From Neoarius graeffei (taxonomy: Eukaryota > Chordata > Actinopteri > Siluriformes > Ariidae), in assembly GCF_027579695.1 (NCBI RefSeq), contig NC_083571.1, positions 36,875,943-36,939,942 of the forward strand: 64,000 nt of DNA. Direction: 5' to 3'. Positions within the stretch are counted from its first letter, which is position 1; each line of letters begins with the position of its first letter. Positions 32,101 through 41,600 of this stretch are shown here, in pieces. The notes under the pieces are model-generated. The model was not told the origin of the DNA. It did no database searches and saw only the letters and a program-made list of their open reading frames with translations. The position numbers and the translations under genes were made by a program.

Positions 32101-34432
32101 CCGGAAAAATCGGGAGCCAATCAACTTTGAGCATCTCCAACGGCCCTGGGTAGAGGCGTGTTCAAGGCACTGACGTAGTAGAACTGCGACCGGAAGCCAT
32201 AGATTGTTTACAGAATCTATGCCGGAAGCGCTTCATTCACGCTTCCGCATCTACAGTGGTGCTTGAAAGTTTGTTAACCCTTTAGAATTTTCTATATTTC
32301 TGCATAAATATGACCTAAAACATCATCAGATTTTCACACAAGTCCTAAAAGGAGATAAAGAGAACCCAGTTAAACAAATGAGACAAAAATATTATACTTG
32401 GTCATTTATTTATTGAGGAAAATGATCCAATATTACATATCTGTGAGTGGCAAAAGTATGTGAACCTCTAGGATTAGCAGTTAATTTGAAGGTGAAATTA
32501 GAATCAGGTGTTTTCAATTAATGGGATGAAAATCAGGTGTGAGTGGGCACCCTGTTTTATTTAAAGAACTGGGAGCTATCAAAGTCTGATCTTCACAACA
32601 CATGTTTGTGGAAGTGTATCATAGCACAAACAAAGGAGATTTCTGAGGACCTCAGAAAAAGCGTTGTTGATGCTCATCAGGCTGGAAAAGGTTACAAAAC
32701 CATCTCTAAAGAGTTTGGACTCCACCAATCCACAGTCAGACAGATTGTGTACAAATGGAGGAAATTCAAGACCATTGTTACCCTCCCCAGGAGTGGTCGA
32801 CCAACAAAGATCACTCCAAGAGCAAGGCGTGTAATAGTCGGCAAGGTCACAAAGGACCTCAGGATAACTTTTAAGCAACTGAAGGCCTCTCTCACATTGG
32901 CTAATGTTCATGAGTCCACCATCAGGAGAACACTGAACAACAATAGTGTGCATAGCAGAGCTGCAAGGAGAAAACCACTGCTCTCCAAAAAGATCATTGC
33001 TGCTCGTCTGCAGTTTGCGAAAGATCACGTGGACAAGCCAGAAGGCTATTGGAAAAATGTTTTGTGGATGGATGAGACCAAAATAGAACTTTTCGGTTTA
33101 AATGAGAAGCATTATGTTTGAAGAAAGGAAAACACTGCATTCCAGCATAAGAACCTTATCCCATCTGTGAAACGTGGTAGTAGTAGTATCAAGGTTTGGG
33201 TCTGTTTTGCTGCATCTGGGCCAGGACGGCTTGCCATCATTGATGGAACAATGAATTCTGACTTATATCGGTGAATTCTAAAGGAAAATGTCAGGACATC
33301 TGTCCATGAACTGAATCTGAAGAGAAGGTGGGTCATGCAGTAAGACAACAACCCTAAGCACACAAGTCGTTCTACCAAAGAATGGTTAAAGAAGAATAAA
33401 GTTAATGTGTTGGAATGGCCAAGTCAAAGTCCTGACCTTAATCCAATCGAAATGTTGTGGAAGGACCTGAAGCGAGCAGTTCATGTGAGGAAACCCACCA
33501 ACATCCCAGAGTTGAAGCTGTTCTGTACGGAGGAATGGGCTAAAATTCCTCCAAGCCAGTGTGCAGGACTGATCAACAGTTACTGGAAATGTTTAGTTGC
33601 AGTTATTGCTGCACAAGGGGGTCACACCAGATATTGAAAGCCAAGGTTCACATACTTTTGCCACTCACAGATATGTAATATTGGATCATTTTCCTCAATA
33701 AATAAATGAGCAAGTATAATATTTTTGTCTCATTTGTTTAACTGGGTTCTCTTTATCTACTTTTAGGACTTGTGTGAAAATCTGATGATGTTTTAGGTCA
33801 TATTTATGCAGAAATATGGAAAATTCTAAAGGGTTCACAAACTTTCAAGCACCACTGTATTACGCATAGATGCTGTATTGAAAGCATTCAACAGGAAGTT
33901 CTCATTGAAAACGGAGCAAAGAGCAGCCCTGGAGGTATTTATTGAAAGGAAGGACGTTTTCGCCTTGCTCCCGACTGGCTTCAGTAAGAGTTTAATCTAC
34001 CAGTTAGCCCCGCTGGTAGCCAAATCAGTGGGGCTCAGCGAGAATCCTATCGTCGCGTCACATACATCAGAGGAAAGAGTGATGCGATTGGTTTAAGCTT
34101 CGTCACAGCCTTTTCTGGCTTCAACCAGTAGCAAACTGAGGCATTTCAGGGAGGCGGGTCAACCACGGGCTCTGGGAAACGGTTGGGCTTAATATCTTGG
34201 CCAGACCAAATGCTCGCAGAGCTTTGAAGTCGCGTTAGCCAGGCTAGGAGGAAAGCGCTTTCTGCCCTCTTCCACATACAGTACATGATGCCCGTAATCG
34301 GCTGGTGTCACTGTGATTGACAGGAGAGACAGTACGCCCCTCCCATCAAAAGAGCCTCTAATGCTCCGTTTAACCACAGATCAAAATACTTTTGTGATTG
34401 TTGCAGGTTTCGGCGGAACAAAGAGAAGATAA
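17826..34432 (+). CDS. saraf: SARAF (TMEM66), store-operated calcium entry regulator, 6 coding exons
   Basis: Spliced protein of 344 residues (human about 339). It is an ER membrane protein that inactivates store-operated calcium entry through STIM1. Residues 1-17 form a signal peptide (MALAALFLLMASPLISC) followed by WND, the conserved mature start. The lumenal domain has LTLYKGRYTTARR, QLQCVGGSAGC, VVQCQNKGWDG, WECKADMD and LRGSCGLEY, all recognisable SARAF blocks. One transmembrane helix lies at about residues 169-186 (MVVIAFFLLLAFAVYKMFL). The cytosolic tail is Pro/Gly-rich (GPPPPGFRSEYTG), contains a Gly-Leu repeat, then FWSGMGTGGLLGYLFG and ends RTASGFGGTKRR. All splice sites are GT-AG and phases agree: exons 17826-17886, 25279-25457, 29168-29603, 29830-30061, 31761-31861, 34407-34432. 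Introns are swollen by transposons. Confidence 0.95.
18388..19005. mobile_element. Insertion in the left arm of the foldback
   Basis: This stretch has no partner in the right arm, so it arrived later. It begins near CTAGGGTGATCATTTCC and includes GGGGGTCTGGGGG, a motif that recurs at ~21056 in another element. Boundaries are approximate and no family was recognised. Confidence 0.45.
19138..19513 (+). mobile_element. Mermaid-like SINE, full length
   Basis: Flanked by ATCATAGTCACC (19126-19137) and ATCATAGTCGCC (19514-19525), a 12-bp duplication with one difference, inside the foldback centre. Confidence 0.92.
22501..22882. repeat. 193-bp tandem duplication
   Basis: Two near-identical copies, 22501-22693 and 22694-22882, each running from GCAAATTAATCCATC to TTACCTTTCACAGGTGAGA. 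Only a few substitutions separate them. Confidence 0.9.
23009..23651. repeat. Long near-perfect palindrome, ~300-bp arms
   Basis: Arms from CCCATACGAAAAAGAACAGT to TGTAAATCCA and back, with a loop of about 13 bases near 23337-23349. The left arm has one extra ~26-bp ATCCTTATAAGG-type segment. Confidence 0.93.
23835..24066. repeat. Compound palindrome
   Basis: Outer arms TGTGGGCCAGCGGAG and complement, then A12/T13 runs, then CAGTTGCGCGCTGGCC arms. Inside are alternating copies of a GCAATGTTAACAGTTTCTTT hairpin stem, so the sequence can fold in more than one way. Confidence 0.9.
25279..25457 (+). CDS. saraf: SARAF coding exon 2
   Basis: Encodes GAVLLHDVQVLTLYKGRYTT through WDGVDVQ. Acceptor GTAAAG, donor CAG/GTGCGT; phase 1 in, phase 0 out. 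Confidence 0.94.
25677..26051 (-). mobile_element. Mermaid-like SINE, full length
   Basis: Complete minus-strand copy from the GATGAGAT tail to the GGCGGCATGGTGG head. Confidence 0.9.
26067..27633 (-). mobile_element. Mermaid-like SINE split by a hAT element
   Basis: Minus-strand SINE in two parts, 26067-26222 and 27417-27633; the missing middle of the first part lacks ~30 bp (ACTACGGG joins ATAGTCTATGG). Confidence 0.9.
26223..27416. mobile_element. Non-autonomous hAT element (1.2 kb)
   Basis: Ends TAGGGTTGCAAAATTCCCGG and, at right, TTTGCAACCCTA. The 8-bp duplication is CTCATGTT (26215-26222) and CTCACATT (27417-27424); the latter equals the SINE consensus at that point. No coding capacity. 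Confidence 0.88.
27826..28471. mobile_element. Short hAT-type element
   Basis: Ends AGGGTTTTTTC and complement of AGGCTTTCGTC; duplication ACATTAAC (27818-27825) and GCATTAAC (28472-28479). Both subterminal regions carry GAGGGCGC-like GC-rich blocks. Confidence 0.75.
29168..29603 (+). CDS. saraf: SARAF coding exon 3
   Basis: Encodes WECKADMDNWYRFGK through the transmembrane helix to GFRSEYT. The acceptor is a long (TG)n run ending TAG. Confidence 0.95.
29830..30061 (+). CDS. saraf: SARAF coding exon 4
   Basis: Encodes DSPPGYGFADSYSG, a Gly-Leu repeat and FWSGMGTGGLLGYLFGSHT. Donor GTTAGT; ends in phase 2. Confidence 0.92.
29899..29982 (+). repeat. saraf: In-frame 21-bp repeat in SARAF exon 4
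   Basis: Four tandem 21-bp units (GGACTGGGAGGCGGACTCGG plus T, with small differences) each encode GLGGGLG. The mammalian protein has no comparable run here as far as I recall. Confidence 0.9.
30237..31649. mobile_element. hAT-type element in SARAF intron 4
   Basis: Ends CAGGGATGAGAATTTTC and the complement of CAGGGATGAGAATGAAAA. Flanks AATAATC / AATAGTC match over 7 bases. It contains a T17-G10 run at ~30330 and a smaller MITE. Confidence 0.78.
30533..30624. mobile_element. 92-bp hAT MITE
   Basis: Ends CAGTGTTGCCAGAT and complement. Target duplication ACTGTGTG (30525-30532) / CCTGTGTG (30625-30632). One of the smallest complete elements in the window. Confidence 0.85.
31761..31861 (+). CDS. 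saraf: SARAF coding exon 5
   Basis: Encodes RGPPVSPYGSPHYNTNN and a Thr/Asn/Ser-rich stretch to RTASG. Acceptor GGTAG, donor G/GTAAAC. Confidence 0.9.
32254..33857 (+). mobile_element. Tc1-like transposon, copy B, complete ends
   Basis: Bounded by TA on both sides, ends CAGTGGTGCTTGAAAGTTTG and complement, ~210-bp inverted repeats. Inserted into the helicase-bearing element. Confidence 0.93.
32543..33637 (+). pseudogene. Tc1-like transposase, copy B
   Basis: Covers helix-turn-helix domains and catalytic WMDETKIELFG, then TGA at ~33119 (in place of Trp of HYVWRK) and other stops (~33271, ~33341). The usual start codon is ATA (CIIAQTKEIS instead of CIMARTKEIS). Dead copy of the same family as 59123-60732. 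Confidence 0.88.
33878..34096 (+). pseudogene. RecQ-like helicase fragment in a transposon
   Basis: Reads FNRKFSLKTEQRAALEVFIE then RKDVFALLPTGFSKSLIYQL. This matches the RecQ motif 0 (Q motif) and Walker A region, but the P-loop is GFSKS where GxGKS is expected. Only about 50 residues of helicase are present and the frame ends soon after. It is part of the mobile element, not a host helicase gene. Confidence 0.7.
34407..34432 (+). CDS. saraf: SARAF coding exon 6 (terminal)
   Basis: Encodes GFGGTKRR and TAA, matching the conserved SARAF C-terminus. Acceptor TTGCAG. Confidence 0.9.
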
Positions 34433-35310
34433 ACAGCGCTGGATACGAGGTGACTGATGACCTCATAAAGCATTGCAAAAGACGTTCATGGAGTTTGCTG
34501 TGAATGAGTGTTGTCTAGAAAAACTATCTGTAACCACACTGGTGGGGGAAAAGCTTTTTTTTTTTTTAAATAAATTTAATCTGCTCTGTGCACCATGCTT
34601 GATGTGAGAGAGATTTTCAGGAAGTGTGTGTATAACCTGCTCCTCCTTTTGTATGAATTTTAATACTTTTTCAGAAAACCTCTGTAGATATTGAGCTGCA
34701 CTGTTTCTTGTTTCGCACCTGGTCCATTTTCAGCACCGCATTTTAAAAGAAACAGAACCGGCCAGGTTCATTCTGTAACACTAGTTATTGCGATCTTGAG
34801 TATTTCAACATCCTTCACAACTTCTAGTGAATCTCTTCATCCAGTTGTGTCTATAATTAATGCTGCCGTCATGCGCTAGTCGGATGTCAGAATTACGAGT
34901 ATGTAATGTTCAAGTGCTTTGTTTTTGGAGTGAAATGAAAAACGGCGGACGCAAGAGTCCGTCTTGACTTTTTTTTTATTTTTGGAAATCCTTTTTTTTT
35001 TTATTGCATTGAATATTATTGTTCTAGATCAAGTAAAGTGCATGCAGATTACAGATCAAATTATTTACACAAGCTAACGATAATTATATTGCTAAAAATA
35101 ATCAATTGTGTACCATCTACAAATGAAGCTCTCCTCTTTTTCATCCTGTTGGACGTTTAAAGGTTGAAGGTCATCCCAACTCGGGTATCAAAATTGTTTC
35201 CAAAGTTCCTACGTGAATTTATGAGTTGAGGGTGATTTCATGTGACTGTATGTGAAAGCAGCATGAATACTAGCTCTTTGCTCTGGACAGTTAATACATA
35301 AATAAAGATT
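34433..35310 (+). other. saraf: Probable SARAF 3' UTR
   Basis: No coding features. AATAAA signals at 34569-34574 and 35301-35306; either could end the transcript. Scattered T-runs. Confidence 0.5.
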
Positions 35311-35511
35311 ATTTTTGTAGAAATTACTTTTTGTATTGTTGCTTTTTTTTAAGTATTCACACCAGCTGCTTGTAACAGGACAGCATAATCATTTCTTGTT
35401 CATCAGTGAACCTTTTCATATCAGAACACAGCACGTGATATTTAACAACTGTGTGTTAGCTTGGAAATAAATTGTGTGGGTTTTTTTTTTTTGAGTATGT
35501 AATGTGGGTGG

Positions 35512-35877
35512 CACGGTGGTGTAGTGGTTAGCGCTGTCACCTCACAGCAAGAAGGTTCGGGTTCGAGCCCCGTGGCCGGCGAGGGCCTTTCTGTGCGGAG
35601 TTTGCATGTTCTCCCCGTGTCCGTGTGGGTTTCCTCCGGGTGCTCCGGTTTCCCCCACAGTCCAAAGACATGCAGGTTAGGTTAACTGGTGACTCTAAAT
35701 TGACCGTAGGTGTGAATGTGGGTGTGAATGGTTGTCTGTGTCTATGTGTCAGCCCTGTGATGACCTGGCGACTTGTCCAGGGTGTACCCCGCCTTTCGCC
35801 CATAGTCAGCTGGGATAGGCTCCAGCTTGCCTGTGACCCTGTAGAAGGATAAAGCGGCTAGAGATAATGTGATGAGA
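35512..35877 (+). mobile_element. Mermaid-like SINE, full length
   Basis: Complete plus-strand copy, head GGGTGGCACGGTGGTGTAG to tail GATAATGTGATGAG. Confidence 0.9.
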
Positions 35878-35910
35878 TATTGATAATTTGAATTATAGTA
35901 ATGAAGTTAA

Positions 35911-36542
35911 AGTGCCATTCCACCATTGGCTGTATTCTTTGGCATAAAATACAATATATTTTATGACAACATGACTAGACAGAGAAATCTTTTAGCTTCA
36001 AAATGATATATCAAACATATTTTTTTTGACGACAAGTATATTAATTTTGCGACCAAAGTCACCTACCCTTTTAATTTCCGCGCGGTAGTGAAACGTGATG
36101 TCATCGGCAGGTTCCCCTTCTTGTGTACCACGTGTCGGTCTATTTTTAGACCAGGAAACCCCCAAAGTGAGAGAGCCATTTCTCCTCGTATATGGGGGCC
36201 AAAAAAATTGCGAAAAATTTTGAGTTAATCTTTCAGTTAGCTAGATTTATTGGTATTAGCTAGATTTATTGGAATTATTTTTATCGCGTTCTATCCGCCA
36301 TTGCTGATATGTGCCACGTCACATGGTACACAAGAAGGGGAACCTGCCAATGGCGTCACGCGCGGAAATTAAAAGGGTAGGTGACTTTGGTCGCAAAATT
36401 AATATACTTGTCGTTGTCAAATTATGTTTGATATATCATTTTGAAGCTAAAAGATTTCTCTACCTAGTGATACCATTTATATATGTTGTCAAAATATATT
36501 GTATTTTATGCCAAAGAATACATCCAATGGTGGAATGGCACT
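35911..36542. mobile_element. TTAA-flanked foldback element 1 (632 bp)
   Basis: Ends AGTGCCATTCCACCATTGG and complement, arms ~230 bp. TTAA at 35907-35910 and 36543-36546. TTAA duplication is the mark of piggyBac-group insertion; no transposase, so a MITE. Confidence 0.85.
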
Positions 36543-36546
36543 TTAA

Positions 36547-37261
36547 AGGAACAGTCCACCGTATTTCCATAATGAAATATGCTCTGACCTGAATTGAGAC
36601 GAGCTGCTCCGTACCTCTCCGAGCTTTGCGCAACCTCCCAGTCAGTCAGACGCAGTCAGACGTGCTGTCACTCCTGTTAGCAATGTAGCTAGGCTCAGTA
36701 TGGCCAATGGTATTTTTTGGGGCTGTAGTTAGATGTGACCAAACTCTTCCGCGTTTTTCCTGTTTACATAGGTTTATATGACCAGTGATATGAAACAAGT
36801 TCAGTTAAATTTAAACGTAGTGATTTTCTATGCTATGGAAAGTGCGCACTGTAATGACAGGCGTACTAACACCTTCTGCGTGCTTCGGCAGCGCATTGAT
36901 ATCTGAGCTCTGTATCAATGCGCTGCCGAAGTGCGCAGAAGGTGTTAGTACGCCTGTCATTATAGTGCAGACTTTCCATAGCATAGAAAATCGCTACGTT
37001 TAAATTTGTGTAACTGAACTTGTTTCATATCACTGGTCATATAAACCTATGTAAACAGGAGAAACGTGGAAGAGTTTGGTCACATCTAACTACAGCCCCA
37101 AAAAATACCGCTGGCCATACTGAGCCTAGCTACATTGCTAACAGGAGTGACAGCGCGTCTGACTAACTGGGAGGTCGCGCAAAGCTCGGAGAGGTACGGA
37201 GCAGCTCGTCTCAATTCAGATAAGAGCATATTTCATTATGGAAATACGGTGGACTGTTCCT
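36547..37261. mobile_element. TTAA-flanked foldback element 2 (715 bp)
   Basis: Ends AGGAACAGTCCACCGTATTT and complement. Nearly the whole element is one palindrome with ~345-bp arms and a short centre around GATATCTGAGCTC (36898-36911). TTAA at 36543-36546 (shared with element 1) and 37262-37265. Confidence 0.88.
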
Positions 37262-37521
37262 TTAATATAGAAATGCTTGAGTGAAAGACTGATTTTCATA
37301 TTTGGGAGCGTTCTCTATTTTTATATTGCAGTTCCATCACGAACCACTAGATGGACACATAATAGAAATCACACAGTTGTTAAACGTACAGCAAATAACA
37401 GTGGTTTTATATCACATAACTCGTAAAAGTGATAAGTGGATCTGTTTTATATGATTTCTTGCTTGAACGCATTACAGATGTAAAACCTAATAATTCAAAG
37501 GAAAAAAAAATGATACTCATG

Positions 37522-37595
37522 TGGCCCGTACGGGGATCGAACCCGCGACCTTGGCGTTATTAGCACCACGCTCTAACCAACTGAGCTAACCGGCC
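37522..37595 (-). tRNA. tRNA-Ile (anticodon AAT)
   Basis: The minus strand reads GGCCGGTTAGCTCAGTTGGT at the 5' end, anticodon loop CTAATAA (anticodon AAT), T arm GGTTCGATCCC, and 3' end ACGGGCCA; 74 nt with all arms pairing. A and B boxes are intact. A run of nine T on the minus strand (37502-37510) about 12 bases downstream is a good Pol III terminator. No intron. Decodes AUU/AUC isoleucine after A34-to-inosine editing. Confidence 0.95.
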
Positions 37596-38095
37596 TCTGT
37601 GCGAACGTGAAGATTCATTATGAAATTATTCATTATAAAATTCAGTGCCATGAATTTGAATGACTGTAATTTTAATCATTGATAAAGATTTAGAAATCTC
37701 AGTTATAGGATTTTACTAACAGTGATACACTTCTATATTGTCAGGAACCTTTTTTTTTTTCTCAAAATGGACGCCAAAATCTTCAGCGACACCTGACTGA
37801 AGAAACCACACAAAACATGACATTTCTACATCAAAGATTTGAATAAATTTACTTCCATGATTCATTTATCTTTTTTTTTTTGGTGGTATAATGTTTGACA
37901 ATAGTTTGAATGCTGTATTTTCTATTAAACTGAACTGCACTATCATATGGCGGTCGGTAGGTGGCGGAAATGTGCATCACGTGACTCAAACCGTTCTTAC
38001 TCCAACCACAGAAGAAGACGAAGACCTACACAACCAAAAGCATTAGCAGTAGCATTAACATCAAGCTGTCCTGTTTTAAATGAACTGTTTCATTA

Positions 38096-38153
<58 letters not shown>

Positions 38154-38165
38154 TACAGCTCGCGT
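37596..38165. other. Intergenic DNA with (TA)n
   Basis: AT-rich sequence with a (TA)n microsatellite at about 38101-38149. No gene seen. Confidence 0.7.
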
Positions 38166-38229
38166 GATTTCTCCGGAAGTGTAATGTAACATCCTTCAGT
38201 GTTCTGTGGGGATTATTTACACACCGCTG
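38166..38229 (+). promoter_or_regulatory. xpa: Probable XPA promoter/non-coding first exon
   Basis: An ETS-type site CTCCGGAAGT (38171-38180) precedes a consensus donor CTG/GTAAGT at 38229/38230. A matching acceptor TCTCTCTCTGCAG ends at 38506, 20 bases before the XPA ATG. This suggests a short untranslated exon spliced to the coding part; the transcription start is not determined. Confidence 0.5.
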
Positions 38230-38526
38230 GTAAGTTTATCACAGAAAACAGAAATAAATATAATAAACTAATGAGTGCTACTGTATGTTTTATAGATATT
38301 GTATAGAGTGTTAAAAGTTATTCTTACAGTATTGGCATATTATAATTATAATGCTAAGCCCTGGTATGAATATGAATTATATTATAACATTACGTAATTT
38401 ATGAAGATCTTACATCATAATACAGTATTTCCGCATCAAGGGCATCACGTGATCACTCTCACATCTTCATTTATTCATGGTGATCTGTGTCTATCTCTCT
38501 CTGCAGGTGTGTGTGTGGTGATCAAG

Positions 38527-38683
38527 ATGGAGTGTGTGAAGTCCAGTACTGTGAGTGAAGTGGAGGAAAGATCTCAGAGTGTGAAGTTAACTCCGTTCAT
38601 GCTGGCTAAGATCGAGAGGAACCGACAGAGAGCGCTGATGCTGAGGCAGGCCAGACTCGCCAACCGACCCTCACCTGGGGAAG
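38527..38683 (+). CDS. xpa: XPA coding exon 1
   Basis: [17 protein letters not shown] to NRPSPGE; donor G/GTGTGT, phase 1. A SINE begins 10 bases after the donor. Confidence 0.93.
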
Positions 38684-41600
38684 GTGTGTCTCATCTCATC
38701 TCATTATCTCTAGCCGCTTTATCCTGTTCTACAGGGTCGCAGGCAAGCTGGAGCCTATCCCAGCTGACTACGGGCAAAAGGCGGGGTACACCCTGGACAA
38801 GTCGCCAGGTCATCACAGGGCTGACACATAGACACAGACAACCATTCACACTCACATTCACACCTATGGTCAATTTAGGCTACGTTCACACTGCAGGCTG
38901 AAGTGACTCAAATCCGATCTTTTCGCCCATATGTGACCTGTATCCGATCTTTTATTGACAATATGAACGACACAGATCCGATTTTTTCAAATCCGACCCA
39001 GGCCGTTTGGATATGTGGTCCTAATTCCGATCCCTATCCGCTCTTTTCATATGCGACTTCAGTCTGAACCGCCAGGTCGCATTCATCCGACTTACACGTC
39101 ATCAACAAGCCACAAACGTCACTATTCTGCGCTGAAGTAGGCGGCGGGTCTCTCAAAAAAAGTTACAACAACATGGCGCATAATCACGGGCGCAGGTAGA
39201 GGGTGGGAGTCGTCCCACCCAGATTTAAATTCACCTCGTTCGGTCCCTCCCCACTTATAGGGAGGAAAAAACGTCTATGCTGTCTTTCTTTGCATAAGGC
39301 AAACCTCACGGAAAAATCAAAAGACTAATTACCATTCGGTTTATTGAGGTGCACAGCAGTGTATACATAGTTGCAACAACTCACATAAAACAAAGACTGA
39401 TATTCGGTTGGTTGAGCTGCGCAGACTGCACAGGTTGCGAGCTCGAGCTTGGTTGCTATGGTTACTAACAACAAGTTTGACAGGCATATCGGGGTTGGGG
39501 TTGGTTTGCTGGCAGCTTTGTCCCCCCCTCCCCAGTTTTTTGTCCCCCCCAGTTCAAAAAACGTATCTGCGCCCCTGCGCATGACATCAATGCGAGGGAC
39601 GCTTCGGGCTGTGAAGGTTCTGAATCTTCTCAATGGAAGGACGCAGAGGTTAGGGAGCAGATTTCCATTTGGGGGGATGCAGCTATTCAAGCTAGATTGG
39701 ATGGGTCATACCGCAACCGGGCGGTTTTACTTCCGTAAACACTGGCCATGCTCACTGCGTGTGACGTCGTCGTATCCTGCAATGCACATGCGGAACACTT
39801 TTAGGTCGCTTTTCGTTCATACTGAGGATCACATACAAGTCGCATATATTTGTTAATGTGAACGACCTCACAAAAAAATCGGATTTCACAAAAAAATCGG
39901 AATTGAGCATTAAGCCTTGCAGTGTGAACGTAGCGTTAGAGTCACCAGTTAACCTAACCTGCATGTCTTTGGACTGGGGGAAACCGGAGCACCCGGAGGA
40001 AACCCACGCGGACACGGGGAGAACATGTAAACTCTGCACAGAAAGGCCCTCGCCGGCCACGGGGCTCGAACCCAGACCTTCTTGCTGTGAGGCGACAGCG
40101 CTAACCACTGCACCACTGTGCTGCCCGGGAAGGGGTGTGTGTGTGTGTTAAAATAAAAAAACAAGCATAAAATTAGGGTAGTATCTCACTGGGCTGCGAC
40201 AGCCCGTGACTAGTTGGAGACACAACAATTGTGATAAAATATGCGAATTAGCCACAATTTTCACTTGGAATCACACTGAATTGATATTCGCATATTTTAT
40301 CGTAATTGTTGTGTATCCAACTAGTCGCAGGCTGTCGCAGCCCAGCTTTCCCTCGGCAGGCAGGGAAGTAGAGGAAGCCTCACGGAAACTGACTCGAGAA
40401 GGGTTCGCGACGGCTTTGCGACACCAGCGACGCATTTGCGGCTATTTTGAGAGAAATTTTGTCGCATGAATTTTTTGAACATGTTCAAAATTTCAGCGAC
40501 AAAGGAGCGACTCATGCGAGGAAATTGAGAAGTCGCAAATGTTTCAAGACACTTTTGAATGACGTTCGCAAGCTGTCGCAGCCCAGTGAGATACTAGCTT
40601 AAGATATACTAAAAGCTATGATATTGAGAAATTGATTTTATCATACGATTGTGCGCATGTGTGTGTTAAAGGTGCCACAGCAACCAAAATAGCAAAAACC
40701 ATCGACTCTGGCGCAGGATTCTTCATTGAAGAGGAGGAGGAGGAGGACAAGCAGCAAGTGACGAGAGTGGTGAATAAACCTGGTAACTATGATCATCACA
40801 AACCTCATGATTCTCTTATACCATGTTTAACATTCCGATTCAACAATGTCGGGAAGCATCGAAAGTATTGACACCCCTAGAGCTCCAGTTGTGGTCAGAA
40901 GTTTACATAAAGTCATCATGGACATGAATGTGATGGTGTTTGCGGGCTGTCAGTGATTTCTTTGAACCGTTCTTTTTCTGTGTCAGAATGATTACGACAT
41001 GCATCTTTTAATAGGAAAAAAAAATTTGGTGCAATTTATTTTGGGTTTTCAGAAATCGACACAGGGTCAAATTATACAATACACGCACCTACACTACCGT
41101 TCAAAAGTTTGGGGTCACCACTGTGCTGCCTGCCTTTTTTCATTTTATTTAAAAATTTTTTTTAATAATAATACAATAAGTTCATGCTGTAGATCCGTGG
41201 TTATGAGTTAGAGTTGAGCAACGTGACCTGAGTATTGTGCTAAATTCAGTCAGAGGACATGATATCACAGGTATCGTCAACACATCAGTAAACATGTTTA
41301 TCTTATTTTGACAACTTCTTTAAAGTTAAACTGTGTATAAAAATTAGGGGTGTGCAAAAATATCGATACGGCGATATATCGCGATACTTTGTCTTCCGAT
41401 TCAATATCGATACTCAAAATTTGAATATCGATATTTTTTCAAATAATAAAATCATGTTTCAGACGGGTTGTAAATCCAGTACGACTTCCGCACCTCCGCT
41501 CCGCGAGGTGTCTCTGTGCCGCTACCTCACTTCGTCTTCTCTTTTTTCCCCGGCGGTTGCAGTGAGGAAAAAAAAAAACAAGCAAGCATGGCTGTTAACA

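Larger units (their letters stand above)
32007..34246 (+). mobile_element. Transposon with 9-bp target duplication and RecQ-like helicase fragment
   Basis: Ends TAGCCTGG and CCAGGCTA; perfect 9-bp duplication GGAGGAAAG (31998-32006, 34247-34255). Without the inserted Tc1 element it is about 630 bp. It carries a helicase-like coding fragment. A 9-bp duplication points to Mutator-like insertion, but the helicase content is not typical; family unknown to me. Confidence 0.75.
38694..40125 (-). mobile_element. Mermaid-like SINE split by an inverted-repeat element
   Basis: Minus-strand SINE in two parts, 38694-38878 and 39935-40125, with the join at CAATTTAG / AGTCACC. Confidence 0.9.

Noticed and set aside
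33878-34096. A host RecQ helicase exon
   Set aside because: It sits inside an element with 9-bp duplication and inverted ends, has an altered P-loop and no continuation.
38401-38526. Upstream in-frame Met as the XPA start
   Set aside because: A strong acceptor at 38506 lies between it and the conserved start, and the extra 42 residues do not resemble XPA.
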